A stretch of 35,521 bases of DNA, from NCBI GenBank assembly GCA_019683855.1, contig JADGHP010000005.1, forward strand, positions 1-35,521. The letters are read 5' to 3'. Positions within the stretch are counted from its first letter, which is position 1; every line of letters begins with the position of its first letter. Of this stretch, positions 1-7,298 are shown piece by piece. This stretch comes from Thermoleophilia bacterium (GTDB taxonomy: Bacteria; Actinomycetota; Thermoleophilia; Gaiellales; Gaiellaceae). A program made the position numbers and the translations under genes. The notes under the pieces are model-generated. The model ran no database searches, was not told the DNA's origin, and was given only the letters and a program-made list of their open reading frames with translations.

Positions 1-2195
1 CCCTCGCGCTCGCCGAGCGCCCGCAGCGTCGCGCCCAGCTCCGCCGCCCGCTCCGCGCCCGCCTCGCCGCGGGCGCGGAGCGGCGCCTCGATCCGGTCGA
101 TGGCGCCGTCGACGCCGTCCAGGGCGCGCTCGAGCCGCCGCGCGGCGCCGAGCAGCGCGCGCAGCGTCGGCACGTCGGCGCGACGGACGAGCAGCCGCGG
201 CGCCACGGCGGCGAACGCCGCCTCCGCCTCGGCGGCGCGCGCCTCCGCCTCGGCCGCCTTCCGCTCGGCGAACTGCGCCTGCTCGGCGAGGGAGCGCGCC
301 TCGGCGGCGAGCGCGCGCCGGCGCGCCTCCAGCTCGAGCAGCACCGCCTCCGCCGTCTCGCCCGCGAACCAGAGCTCCCCGCTGCGCGGGTCGTAGCCGA
401 AGCCCTCGCGCGTCACCGCGGGCACCTGCGAGGCCAGCAGCTCGTCCTTCTCGACCACCGGCAGCTCGGCGACGAGGTCGCGCGGGTCGCGGCCGGCGAG
501 GACGCGCAGCGAGCCGAGGCCCATCGCCGCGGCGCGCTCGAGCAGCGCGAGCGCGCTGCGGGCGTCGTCGGCGAGGAGGGCAGAGGCGCGCGGCCCGAGC
601 GCGGCCGCGACGGCCCGCTCGGAGCCCGGCTCGACCTCGAGCGCCGAGAGCGCGAGCCGCTCGCCCTCCTCGGCGAGCGCGCGCGCGGCGGGCGGGATTC
701 CCTCCCGCTCGGCGAGCGAGCGCTCGAGCGTCGCGAGCCGCTCCGACGCCGTCAGCGCGCGCTCGGCGAGCGTGTCGCGCTCGTGCGCCGCCTCGCGCGC
801 GGCGGCGCGCGCCTGGAGCGCCCGCTGCTCGAGCTCCCGCGGGGAGGCGCCGCCGCGGGCGGCCTCCGCCTCGGCCTCGGCGAGCTCGGCGTCGAGGAGG
901 CCGACGAGCCGCTGCGCCGCCTCGCGCTGCAGCGCGAGCCCGGCGCCGCGGCTGCGCAGCTCGTAGGAGACCGCGAGCGCCGCCTCGCGCTCGCCGGCCG
1001 CTCCCGTCAGCTTCGCCTCGACCGTCCGCCGCTCGGCCAGCACCTCGTCGAGCCGCGCCTGCGCCGCCTCGCGCGCGGCGCGCTCCGCGGCGGCGAGCCG
1101 CCCGAGCGCCTGGCGGGCCCGCTCCGCGCTCGTCTCCCGCTCGACGGCGGCGACGCGCGCCGCCTCCGCCGCCTCGCGCGCGGCGCGCTCCAGCTCGGCG
1201 AGCTCGACGCCCGGGTCGCCGGCGTCCGCCTCCGCGGCGGCGAGCTCGGCGCGCGCCCGCTCGAGCAGGGCGGCGGCCGACTCGCGGCGGATGCCGAGCC
1301 GCTCGGCCGCGCTGCGCAGCCGGTACAGCTCTTGCATCGCCTGCTCGCGCCGGCCCGCGGCGTCCGCGAGCTCCTCCTCGGCCCGGCCGCGCTGCGCGAG
1401 CACCGCCTCCAGCTTCTCCTCGGCGGCGCGCCGTGCGAGCGCGGCGGCGGTACGCCGCTCGTCCGCCTCGGCGAGGCGCACCTCGAGGCGCTCGAGGTCG
1501 AGCTGCGCGATCCGCGCCCGCAGCCGCGCGATCTCGAGCCGGAGCTTCTCCGCGCGCTCCGCGGCGGTCGCCTGGAGCGCGAGCGGGCGCAGCCGCTTGC
1601 GCACCTCCTCCTCGAGGTCGCGCGCCCGCTCCACCTGCACCGCCACGCGCGCGAGCTTGAGCTCCGCGCGGTGGCGACGCGCCTTGAAGCGGCCGAGCCC
1701 CGCCGCCTCCTCGACGAGCGCGCGCCGCTCCTGCGGCTTGGAGGCGAGGATCGCCTCCACCTTGCCCTGCCCGATGATCGAGTGCATGCCCTGGCCGAGC
1801 CCGAGGTCGGCGAGCAGCTCGACGAGGTCGAGGCGCCGCACCGGCGTGCGGTTGACGAGGTACTGACCCTCCCCGCCGCGGTGCAGGCGGCGGGCGATCG
1901 ACAGCTCCGCGTAGTCGACCGGGACCGTCCCGTCGGCGTTGTCGAAGAGCAGCTCCACCTCGCAGGCCTCGGCGGGAGCGCGGCCGGCGGAGCCGGCGAA
2001 GAGGACGTCGTCGGGCTTCTCGGCTCGCAGCTCGCCCGGGCTGAGCGAGCCGGCGGCCCAGCGGATCGCGTCCGCGATGTTGGACTTGCCGGAGCCGTTC
2101 GGGCCGACGATCACGCCGACGCCCGGCTCGAGGCGAACCTCGACCGGGTCGGGGAACGACTTGAACCCTCGCAGCTTGATCGCGCGGAGGTGCAC
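1..2195 (-). CDS. smc: Chromosome segregation protein SMC, N-terminal part (3' end outside window)
   Basis: ATPase of the SMC-ScpAB condensin that organises the chromosome and helps segregate origins. The start is GTG at 2195, giving VHLRAIKLRGFKSF, the typical SMC opening. The Walker A motif GPNGSGKSN lies at residues 31-39 and a Q-loop-like GGEGQYLVN near residue 107. A long Ala/Glu/Arg-rich coiled coil follows. The hinge lies at about residues 518-611 (EPGSERAVAAALGPRAS to WFAGETAEA), and the returning coil runs to the window edge at about residue 731. The C-terminal head (signature and Walker B) is not in the window. It lies 71 bp downstream of rnc, the usual rnc-smc order. A TAGCCT -10 element sits 8 nt before the start. 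The second half of the hinge looks short. The identification is secure; the full length is unknown. Confidence 0.95.
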   Translation of the reverse strand, partial: MHLRAIKLRGFKSFPDPVEVRLEPGVGVIVGPNGSGKSNIADAIRWAAGSLSPGELRAEKPDDVLFAGSAGRAPAEACEVELLFDNADGTVPVDYAELSIARRLHRGGEGQYLVNRTPVRRLDLVELLADLGLGQGMHSIIGQGKVEAILASKPQERRALVEEAAGLGRFKARRHRAELKLARVAVQVERARDLEEEVRKRLRPLALQATAAERAEKLRLEIARLRARIAQLDLERLEVRLAEADERRTAAALARRAAEEKLEAVLAQRGRAEEELADAAGRREQAMQELYRLRSAAERLGIRRESAAALLERARAELAAAEADAGDPGVELAELERAAREAAEAARVAAVERETSAERARQALGRLAAAERAAREAAQARLDEVLAERRTVEAKLTGAAGEREAALAVSYELRSRGAGLALQREAAQRLVGLLDAELAEAEAEAARGGASPRELEQRALQARAAAREAAHERDTLAERALTASERLATLERSLAEREGIPPAARALAEEGERLALSALEVEPGSERAVAAALGPRASALLADDARSALALLERAAAMGLGSLRVLAGRDPRDLVAELPVVEKDELLASQVPAVTREGFGYDPRSGELWFAGETAEAVLLELEARRRALAAEARSLAEQAQFAERKAAEAEARAAEAEAAFAAVAPRLLVRRADVPTLRALLGAARRLERALDGVDGAIDRIEAPLRARGEAGAERAAELGATLRALGERE

Positions 2196-2203
2196 GCGGG
2201 GTC

Positions 2204-2209
2204 AGGCTA
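2204..2209 (-). promoter_or_regulatory. Putative -10 element of smc (leaderless type)
   Basis: TAGCCT on the minus strand, 8 nt before the smc GTG. It fits TANNNT. The spacing suggests transcription starts at or very near the start codon. Inferred from position only. Confidence 0.45.
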
Positions 2210-2266
2210 ACGACCTGGACGGACGGCCCGCGGCCGGGCCGGCACCGGCAGGCGCGTCGCTCCCGG

Positions 2267-2917
2267 CTACCGCGCGCCGAGCGCCTGCAGCGCCTCGCGG
2301 GCCGCCTCCTGCTCGGCGGCCTTCTTCGAGCGGCCCGAGCCGACGCCGAGCCGTTCCCCGTCGACGAACGCGGCGCAGGTGAAGCGCCGGTCGTGCGGCG
2401 GGCCCTCGGCCGCGAGGACGGTGTAGACGACCTGCTTCCCCGTTCGGGCGAGCCGCTCCTGCAGCTCCGTCTTGTGGTCGACGTGGCTCGTGAGCGCGTA
2501 CTCGATCCGCTCCGAGAACGCGTCGACGATCGCGCCCTCGATCGCCGCGAACCCGTATTCGAGGAAGAGGGCGCCGAGCACCGCCTCGAGCAGCGCGGCG
2601 AGGACGTTGCGGTTCTGCGCCAGCCGCTCCAGCTCCTCGGCGGGCAGGTCGGTCTCGTACGCGCCGAGCCGCGCTCCCAGGTCGAGCTCGCGCGCGACGA
2701 CGGCGCAGCTCGCACGCGAGACCACGTGGGAGCGCAGCTTCGCCAGCCGCCCCTCGGAGAAGTCGGGGTAGCGCTCGTAGAGCGCGTGCGCCACCGCCAG
2801 CTCGAGCACGCTGTCGCCGAGGAACTCGAGCCGCTCGTACGACGCCGTCCGCGCGCTCGCCCAGGAGGCGTGCGTGAACGCCGTCGCCGCCCGTTCGGGC
2901 GGCAGCGACTCGATCAG
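2267..2917 (-). CDS. rnc: Ribonuclease III
   Basis: Double-stranded-RNA endonuclease that processes rRNA precursors and structured transcripts. The signature RLEFLGDSV lies at residues 29-37 and a double-stranded-RNA-binding domain fills the last 75 residues (DHKTELQERLA onward). The start is uncertain: the frame is open far upstream but has no in-frame ATG, GTG or TTG before the signature. I placed it at CTG 2917, giving 216 residues, near family size. A start further up, overlapping the end of acpP (2950), is possible. By eye alignment to E. coli RNase III the metal ligands E41, D45 and E117 are present (E31, D35, E111), but the D114 position reads Ala108 (NVLAALLEAVLGAL). The family call is sure; start and activity are less so. 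Confidence 0.9.
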   Translation of the reverse strand: MIESLPPERAATAFTHASWASARTASYERLEFLGDSVLELAVAHALYERYPDFSEGRLAKLRSHVVSRASCAVVARELDLGARLGAYETDLPAEELERLAQNRNVLAALLEAVLGALFLEYGFAAIEGAIVDAFSERIEYALTSHVDHKTELQERLARTGKQVVYTVLAAEGPPHDRRFTCAAFVDGERLGVGSGRSKKAAEQEAAREALQALGAR

Positions 2918-2949
2918 CCGCGCGAGCTCGGTGGTGCCGCCGCTCGTCG

Positions 2950-3195
2950 CTACTGGTGCGACGTGACGTAGTCGACGGCCTGACCGACGGTCTGGATCTT
3001 CTGGGCGTCCTCGTCCGAGATCTTGATCCCGAACTGGTCCTCGAGCTCCATGATCAGCTCGACGAGGTCGAGCGAGTCCGCGTCGAGATCCTCTTGGAAC
3101 GACGCCTCCTCCGTGATCTCGCTCTCGTCGATCCCGAGCTGCTCGGTCAGGACTTCCTTGACACGCTCGAAAACTTCCTCGCGGGACGCTGCCAT
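2950..3195 (-). CDS. acpP: Acyl carrier protein
   Basis: Carries growing fatty acyl chains on a 4'-phosphopantetheine arm in type II fatty acid synthesis. It is 81 residues and acidic, with the attachment motif [10 protein letters not shown]; Ser41 takes the prosthetic group. The start is ATG 3195, preceded by a good Shine-Dalgarno (AGAGGTG). An in-frame upstream start at 3240 would add 15 unrelated residues and is rejected. It lies between plsX and rnc, the classical order in Gram-positive lipid clusters. Unlike most genes here it has a real 5' leader and a near-consensus TATGAT -10 (3236-3241), which fits high, ribosome-binding-site-driven expression. Confidence 0.97.
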   Translation of the reverse strand: MAASREEVFERVKEVLTEQLGIDESEITEEASFQEDLDADSLDLVELIMELEDQFGIKISDEDAQKIQTVGQAVDYVTSHQ

Positions 3196-3235
3196 GTCAC
3201 CTCTGTTCTCTTGGTTGGGGGCCGAAAGCGGGCCG

Positions 3236-3241
3236 ATCATA
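3236..3241 (-). promoter_or_regulatory. Putative -10 element of acpP
   Basis: TATGAT on the minus strand, 40 nt upstream of the acpP ATG. It is the closest to TATAAT of the -10 candidates noted here. It implies a leader of about 30 nt carrying the AGAGGTG ribosome binding site. Confidence 0.5.
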
Positions 3242-3281
3242 CAGCGTCGGCCGGCGCGACATCCCGCTCGCGGCCGCCGGC

Positions 3282-4262
3282 TCAGGAGTCGGCGCGCGCC
3301 GGCTCCGGCGCGGGGAGGCGAGCGGCGAGCCTCGCGACGACCTCGTGCTCGACGCCGCGGGCCGCGAGGCGGATCGCGTTCGCGATCGCCCTGGACGACG
3401 AGTTGCCGTGCGCGATCACGGCGACACCCCGTAGCCCGAGCAGGTAGGCGCCCCCGTAGGTGTCCGGGTCGAGCCGGTGGCGGAGCCGTCCCGCCGCCGG
3501 ACGGATCAGGAGGCCGCCCAGCCTGCCGCGCGCCGTCGACTCGATCTCGGCGCGGAGCGAGTCGAGCAGCGTCCGGATCGTCCCCTCCACCGCCTTCAGC
3601 AGGACGTTGCCCGTGAAGCCGTCGGCGACGACGACGTCGGCGGCGCCGGCGAGGATGTCGCGGCCCTCCGTGTTGCCGACGAAGTTGAGGTCGCTGCCGG
3701 CGAGCAGCTCGTGCGCCTCGAGGGTGAGCTGGTTGCCTTTCTCGCGCTCCTCGCCGATCGAGAGCAGGCGCACCTCCGGGTCGTGGACGCCGAGGATCTC
3801 CTCCGCGAACACGGCGCCCATCGTCGCGAACTGGAGCAGGTGCTCCGGCCGCGCGTCCGCGTTCGCGCCCGCGTCGAGCAGCACCGTCGGGCCCCGCCGG
3901 GAGGGGATCACCACCGCGATCGCCGGGCGCATCACGCCGGGCAGCCGACGCAGCTCGAGCAGCCCGGCGGCGAGCATGGCGCCCGTGTTCCCGGCGGAGA
4001 CGACGGCGTCCGCCTCCCCCTCCGCCACGGCGCGGACGGCGGCGACGAGCGAGCTGCGCGGCTTCGCGCGCACCGCCTCCGCGGGCTTGTCGTGCATGGC
4101 GATCGCGTCCGGCGCCTCGCGCAGCTCGAGCCCGCGCGTGTCGAGAGCCGCGGGTCCGAAGAGGATCGGCTCGATCCCGTCCGCGCGCGCGGCGAGTGCT
4201 CCGGCGACGATCTCCGACGGGCCGCGGTCGCCGCCCATCGCGTCGACGGCCACCCGCGCCAC
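3282..4262 (-). CDS. plsX: Phosphate acyltransferase PlsX
   Basis: Converts acyl-ACP to acyl-phosphate, the donor for the first step of phosphatidic acid synthesis. It is 326 residues, opens with [15 protein letters not shown], the PlsX signature, and has [17 protein letters not shown] and [11 protein letters not shown] motifs, collinear over the whole family. The start is GTG 4262, only 3 nt after the rpmF stop, so the two are probably cotranscribed. The neighbours acpP (downstream) and plsC elsewhere in the window supply substrate and a later pathway step. Confidence 0.96.
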   Translation of the reverse strand: MARVAVDAMGGDRGPSEIVAGALAARADGIEPILFGPAALDTRGLELREAPDAIAMHDKPAEAVRAKPRSSLVAAVRAVAEGEADAVVSAGNTGAMLAAGLLELRRLPGVMRPAIAVVIPSRRGPTVLLDAGANADARPEHLLQFATMGAVFAEEILGVHDPEVRLLSIGEEREKGNQLTLEAHELLAGSDLNFVGNTEGRDILAGAADVVVADGFTGNVLLKAVEGTIRTLLDSLRAEIESTARGRLGGLLIRPAAGRLRHRLDPDTYGGAYLLGLRGVAVIAHGNSSSRAIANAIRLAARGVEHEVVARLAARLPAPEPARADS

Positions 4263-4265
4263 GGG

Positions 4266-4454
4266 TTACGGGGCTTCGATGCGGAGCGGCTCGACCTCGC
4301 GGCCCCTATAGGTGCCGCAGGTCGGGCAGACGCGGTGCGGGCGCTTCGGCCGGCCGCACCGCGGGCAGACGTGCACCTTCGGCGCGCCGATCGCGTGCGT
4401 CGCGCGGCGCTTGTCGCGCCGCGACTTCGAGGTCTTGCGCTTGGGGACGGCCAT
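4266..4454 (-). CDS. rpmF: 50S ribosomal protein L32
   Basis: Structural protein of the large ribosomal subunit. It is 62 residues and starts [17 protein letters not shown], the usual L32 opening, followed by a zinc ribbon CPRCG...CPTCG. ATG 4454 is chosen over an in-frame start four codons upstream because MAVPK is the conserved N-terminus. It sits between yceD and plsX, a conserved order (yceD-rpmF-plsX) in many bacteria. A TATAGT -10 lies 10 nt upstream. Confidence 0.97.
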   Translation of the reverse strand: MAVPKRKTSKSRRDKRRATHAIGAPKVHVCPRCGRPKRPHRVCPTCGTYRGREVEPLRIEAP

Positions 4455-4464
4455 GCCGGCGGCC

Positions 4465-4470
4465 ACTATA
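4465..4470 (-). promoter_or_regulatory. Putative -10 element of rpmF
   Basis: TATAGT on the minus strand, 10 nt before the rpmF ATG. It would give a leader of about 3 nt or none. Confidence 0.5.
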
Positions 4471-4514
4471 GCCGAGCCGGTGCGAGGAGCTCGCGCTGCT
4501 CGCAGCGCCCGTCG

Positions 4515-4562
4515 ATTCCTCGCGGGCGGCGTCTATTCCTCGTATTGCTCGCGGGCGGCGTC
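4515..4562. repeat. Short direct repeat over the yceD 3' end
   Basis: A 19-bp segment at 4515-4533 recurs with one mismatch at 4544-4562, offset 29 bp. The upstream copy on the coding strand encodes the last residues of yceD (DAAREQ) and the second lies just past the stop, which suggests a recent tandem duplication of the gene tail. Confidence 0.6.
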
Positions 4563-5066
4563 GCTGCTCGCGAACGCGCGCAGCACGCTCCAGCGCGGGT
4601 CGGGCTCCTCCTGCACGTGCTCGTGCGGCTCGGCGTTCAGGTCCCCGCCGCAGACCGGGCAGAGGCCGGCGCAGTCGGGGCGGCAGAGGATCTTGTCCGG
4701 GAGCGCGAGCGCGATCGCGTCGCGGGCCCACGCGGAGACGTCCAGCAGGTCGTCGGCGAGGTACTCCGTCGCGAGCTCGTCGTCGTCGCCGGGGTCGGCG
4801 GCCTGGTACTCGCGGAGGCGCAGCGACAGCGGCAGCGTCGCGTCGCCGAGGCAGCGGAAGCAGGGCCCGTGCAGCGAGACGCGGAAGGCGAGCTCGAAGA
4901 CGGTGCCGCTGGAGGCCTTCGTGACCGACAGCTCGGCGGGCGCGAGACTCGGCTCGGGCGCGTACTCCTGCCCTCCGAGGACGAGCGGCTCGAGCTCGAC
5001 CTCGACCGCCTCGCGACGCTCCTCGCCGCTCCGCAGCGCGAGGGAGCGGAGGTCGAACGTCGTCAT
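4533..5066 (-). CDS. yceD: DUF177 / YceD-family metal-binding protein
   Basis: 177-residue member of the YceD (DUF177) family, conserved next to rpmF and linked in the literature to rRNA or 50S metabolism; its biochemical role is unsettled. An N-terminal beta-rich part ends in GPCFRCLGD. A cysteine cluster CRPDCAGLCPVCGGDLN near residues 129-145 probably binds zinc. The C-terminal tail (DPRWSVLRAF) is typical. The start is ATG 5066 with a TACCGT -10 element 6 nt upstream. The last codons overlap one copy of a 19-bp direct repeat. Confidence 0.92.
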   Translation of the reverse strand: MTTFDLRSLALRSGEERREAVEVELEPLVLGGQEYAPEPSLAPAELSVTKASSGTVFELAFRVSLHGPCFRCLGDATLPLSLRLREYQAADPGDDDELATEYLADDLLDVSAWARDAIALALPDKILCRPDCAGLCPVCGGDLNAEPHEHVQEEPDPRWSVLRAFASSDAAREQYEE

Positions 5067-5072
5067 GGCGCC

Positions 5073-5078
5073 ACGGTA
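5073..5078 (-). promoter_or_regulatory. Putative -10 element of yceD (leaderless type)
   Basis: TACCGT on the minus strand, 6 nt before the ATG of yceD. Fits TANNNT. Confidence 0.4.
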
Positions 5079-5162
5079 GCGCGGCGCGCGCCGGCCGCGA
5101 GCGCCCGCCGCGCTCGTCCGCGCGTCGCGTCTTGCGGCCGGGGGCGGGCTCCGGGGCGCGGG

Positions 5163-5669
5163 CTAGTAGCCCTCGCCCTCGACGACGTCGCCGTCGGGGC
5201 CGATGCCGGCGACGACGGCCTCCTGGGAGCGCTCGTGCAGACGCTCGCGGCCCCGCTTCACCGCGGTGAGGAAGCGCTCGAGGTTCACCTCGAGCGAGGC
5301 GAGGTTGTTGTCGGCCCAGTCCTCCATCTCGAGCCGCATCTCGCGGGCGCGGCGGCGCGCCTCCTCGATGATGTCCTCGGCCTGACGCTCCGCGATCTTG
5401 ACGATCTCCGTCTGCGACGCCTCCCGCACCGCCTGCTCGCGCGCCTCGGCGAGCAGCCGGTCGACCTCGCGCTTCGCCTCGGCGAGCATCTCCTGCCGCT
5501 CCTTGACGATCCAGCGCGCCTGCTTGATCTCCTCCGGGATCGTCGCGCGCATCTGGTCGAGGATGTCGTAGATCTCCTCGCGGTCGATCCGCACCTGGTC
5601 GGTGAGAGGGACGGCCTTCGCGTTGTGCACGAGGTCGTCGAGCTTGTCGATCAGAACGAGGACGTCCAT
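5163..5669 (-). CDS. DivIVA-like / ATP-synthase-b-like coiled-coil protein
   Basis: 168 residues, almost entirely helical and charged. A short N-terminal segment (MDVLVLIDKLDDLVHNAK) is followed by heptad-rich sequence over about residues 30-115 (EEIKQARWIVKERQEMLAEA, RRAREMRLEMEDWADN) and a polar tail ending EGEGY. There is no membrane segment. Proteins of this kind, found between coaD and yceD in actinobacteria, are usually labelled DivIVA-domain or F0 subunit b-like. The location suggests a cell-division or cytoskeletal scaffold, but that is inference. ATG 5669 has a TACACT -10 element 8 nt upstream. No catalytic motif is visible. Confidence 0.85.
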   Translation of the reverse strand: MDVLVLIDKLDDLVHNAKAVPLTDQVRIDREEIYDILDQMRATIPEEIKQARWIVKERQEMLAEAKREVDRLLAEAREQAVREASQTEIVKIAERQAEDIIEEARRRAREMRLEMEDWADNNLASLEVNLERFLTAVKRGRERLHERSQEAVVAGIGPDGDVVEGEGY

Positions 5670-5677
5670 GCGCGAGA

Positions 5678-5683
5678 AGTGTA
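5678..5683 (-). promoter_or_regulatory. Putative -10 element of the coiled-coil gene (leaderless type)
   Basis: TACACT on the minus strand, 8 nt before the ATG at 5669. The same hexamer precedes rpmB and aroF. Confidence 0.45.
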
Positions 5684-5724
5684 GCCCCCGGTTCGGCCCC
5701 CGCCCCCGAGCTCCTGCACGCGGC

Positions 5725-6240
5725 TCAGTCGCCGGGGTTCTCCGGCGTCCCCGGACGGCCGTTCGGGTAGAGCTCCTTGAACCGCCGCGCCACCGGCTCC
5801 GGGACGAGCGCGGACACGTCGCCGCCGAAGGCCGCGATCTCCTTGACGCCGCTCGAGGAGACGAAGCTCACCTGCGGGCTCGCCATCACGTACACGGTCT
5901 CGATGTCGGGGGCGAGCGTCCGGTTGAGCTGGTTCATCTGGAACTCCCACTCGAAGTCGGAGATCACGCGCAGGCCCTTCACGATCGCCTTCGCCTGCCA
6001 GCGGTGCGCGAACTCGACGACGAGCTCGCGGAAGACGTCCACCTCGACGTTCTCCAGGTGGGCGAGCGCGCTCTCGAGGAACGCGACCCGCTCCTCGACG
6101 GTGAACATCGGCTGCTTGTGGTGCGGCTGCCCGACGACGCCGACGACGACGCGGTCGAAGATCCCGGCGGCGCGGGTGATCACGTCGACGTGGCCGTTCG
6201 TGACCGGGTCGTAGGAGCCGGGGCAGATCGCCGTGATCAC
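5725..6240 (-). CDS. coaD: Phosphopantetheine adenylyltransferase
   Basis: Transfers AMP from ATP to 4'-phosphopantetheine, the penultimate step of coenzyme A synthesis and the source of the acpP prosthetic group. It is 171 residues. The nucleotidyltransferase motif is GSYDPVTNGH (T/HxGH). Substrate-binding residues are seen in HHKQPMFTVEERV, KGLRVISDFEWE and SSSGVKEIAAFGGDV. The start is GTG 6240, whose last two bases begin the rsmD stop (GTGA overlap), so translation is probably coupled. The rsmD-coaD pair is a widespread conserved order. Confidence 0.96.
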   Translation of the reverse strand: MITAICPGSYDPVTNGHVDVITRAAGIFDRVVVGVVGQPHHKQPMFTVEERVAFLESALAHLENVEVDVFRELVVEFAHRWQAKAIVKGLRVISDFEWEFQMNQLNRTLAPDIETVYVMASPQVSFVSSSGVKEIAAFGGDVSALVPEPVARRFKELYPNGRPGTPENPGD

Positions 6241-6800
6241 GCCCGAGGCTCCGCCGGGGGAGCGGCGCCGCCCTCGAAGAGGGTGACGCGCGTCCGACCG
6301 TACACGCGGCTTCCCCGCAGGGGCAGCGGCAGCTCGGGCTCGACGCGTGCGGCCGTCTCGACGACCAGGAGGCCGTCCTCGGCGAGCACGGACGGCAGAT
6401 GGCGGGCGAGCTGCGGCTGGAGATCGAGGTACATCTCGTACGGGGGGTCGAGCAGGACGAGATCGTACTTCCTGCCGGCGGCCGCCTCCTGGGCGAGCGC
6501 GGCCACCGCGTCGCCGCGGACGACGCGGGCGCCGGCGAGCCGCAGCGCGTCGAGGTTGCGCTCGATCGCGCGCAGCGCGTCGGCGTCGCGCTCGACGAAG
6601 ACCGCGCGGGCGGCGCCGCGGGAGAGCGCTTCGATCCCCATCGCGCCCGAGCCCGCGTACAGGTCGAGCACCGTCGCGCCCTCGAGCGGGCCGACGAGGT
6701 TGAAGACGTTCTCGCGCACCCGATCCGAGGTCGGGCGGGTGTCGCGTCCGCGCGGCGCAACGAGCCTGTGGCCCTTGCGGGTGCCGGCGATGACGCGCAT
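6237..6800 (-). CDS. rsmD: 16S rRNA (guanine-966-N2)-methyltransferase RsmD
   Basis: SAM-dependent methyltransferase acting on the 30S subunit during assembly. It is 187 residues. MRVIAGTRKGHRL is the family N-terminus, the SAM-binding loop is VLDLYAGSGAMGIEALSRGA, and the catalytic motif is LLDPPYEMY (N/DPPY type). The start is ATG 6800, with a TAAGCT -10 element 8 nt upstream; the longer upstream open frame is non-coding. Its stop overlaps the coaD start. Confidence 0.95.
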   Translation of the reverse strand: MRVIAGTRKGHRLVAPRGRDTRPTSDRVRENVFNLVGPLEGATVLDLYAGSGAMGIEALSRGAARAVFVERDADALRAIERNLDALRLAGARVVRGDAVAALAQEAAAGRKYDLVLLDPPYEMYLDLQPQLARHLPSVLAEDGLLVVETAARVEPELPLPLRGSRVYGRTRVTLFEGGAAPPAEPRA

Positions 6801-6808
6801 CGGCGCGA

Positions 6809-6814
6809 AGCTTA
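6809..6814 (-). promoter_or_regulatory. Putative -10 element of rsmD (leaderless type)
   Basis: TAAGCT on the minus strand, 8 nt before the rsmD ATG. Confidence 0.45.
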
Positions 6815-6933
6815 GGATCGCGCCGGCGGCAGCGCTCGCGCTCCCGGGCTCGCCCGACGGGCGATGTCCGCCGAGGGGTCCACCCTTTCGTCCAGGAAGG
6901 TCCAGTCCCCCGCCTGCCGAAGGAAGCCATGCC

Positions 6934-7116
6934 ATGGCCGAGCACGACCTGATCTCCTCGGGGGCCGCTCCGGCGCGGGTCGAGCCGCTCGCCTGCATCG
7001 AGTGCGGCCGGCTCTGGCTCGACGGCCGGGAGCGCTGGCGCATCTACGTCCTCGACGAGGATCCGCCCGAGACCGTGCCGTACTGTCCCGACTGCGCCCG
7101 GCGCGAGTTCGGGTAG
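6934..7116 (+). CDS. Small zinc-ribbon protein
   Basis: 60 residues, one of the few plus-strand genes. It has two CxxC knuckles (CIECG near residue 22 and CPDCA near residue 52) separated by about 26 residues with an aromatic-rich middle (RLWLDGRERWRIYVLDED), which looks like a single zinc ribbon. An AAGGAAG ribosome binding site lies 7 nt before ATG 6934. It sits between rsmD and the recG tail ORF, both on the other strand. The function is unknown; a small nucleic-acid or protein-binding ribbon is plausible. The paired cysteines and ribosome binding site make it likely real. Confidence 0.7.
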   Translation: MAEHDLISSGAAPARVEPLACIECGRLWLDGRERWRIYVLDEDPPETVPYCPDCARREFG

Positions 7117-7145
7117 TCGCGAGCTCGGCACCCGAGACGGCCGCG

Positions 7146-7298
7146 CTAGGCGGCGAGGCGCGAGTCGGGCCGGCTCGCGTCTCGGAGCGCCCGCATCTCG
7201 GCGAGCGTCTCGAGGTAGACGCGCCGCAGCCGCTCCTGCTCGGTCGGCGGCGACGGCGCCGGGCGGCGCCCGAGCACGCGCGCGAGCAGCCGCCTCAC
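7146..7298 (-). CDS. Small ORF coupled to recG, unknown function
   Basis: 50 residues, basic at the N-terminus (MRRLLARVLGRRPAP) then a helical stretch (EQERLRRVYLETLAEMRALR). Its GTG 7298 overlaps the recG TGA as GTGA, the same junction seen at six other gene pairs here, which is the main support for it being translated. No family is recognised. It could be a chance frame, because GC-rich DNA has few stops. Confidence 0.45.
   Translation of the reverse strand: MRRLLARVLGRRPAPSPPTEQERLRRVYLETLAEMRALRDASRPDSRLAA

Noticed and set aside
783-2210. Long plus-strand open frames opposite smc
   Set aside because: Arg/Ala/Leu-rich low-complexity translations antisense to a clear SMC; typical of stop-poor GC-rich DNA.
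3196-3240. 15-residue N-terminal extension of acpP
   Set aside because: It would start within the putative -10 element and cross the ribosome binding site; ACP normally begins near MAASREEV.
5067-5162. Small gene in the 96-bp gap before yceD
   Set aside because: GC-rich spacer with only the yceD -10 element; no ORF with a credible start and no clear hairpin with T-tract.
7124-7136. CTCGG/CCGAG hairpin between convergent genes as a terminator
   Set aside because: Only 5 bp with no T-tract; too weak to call.
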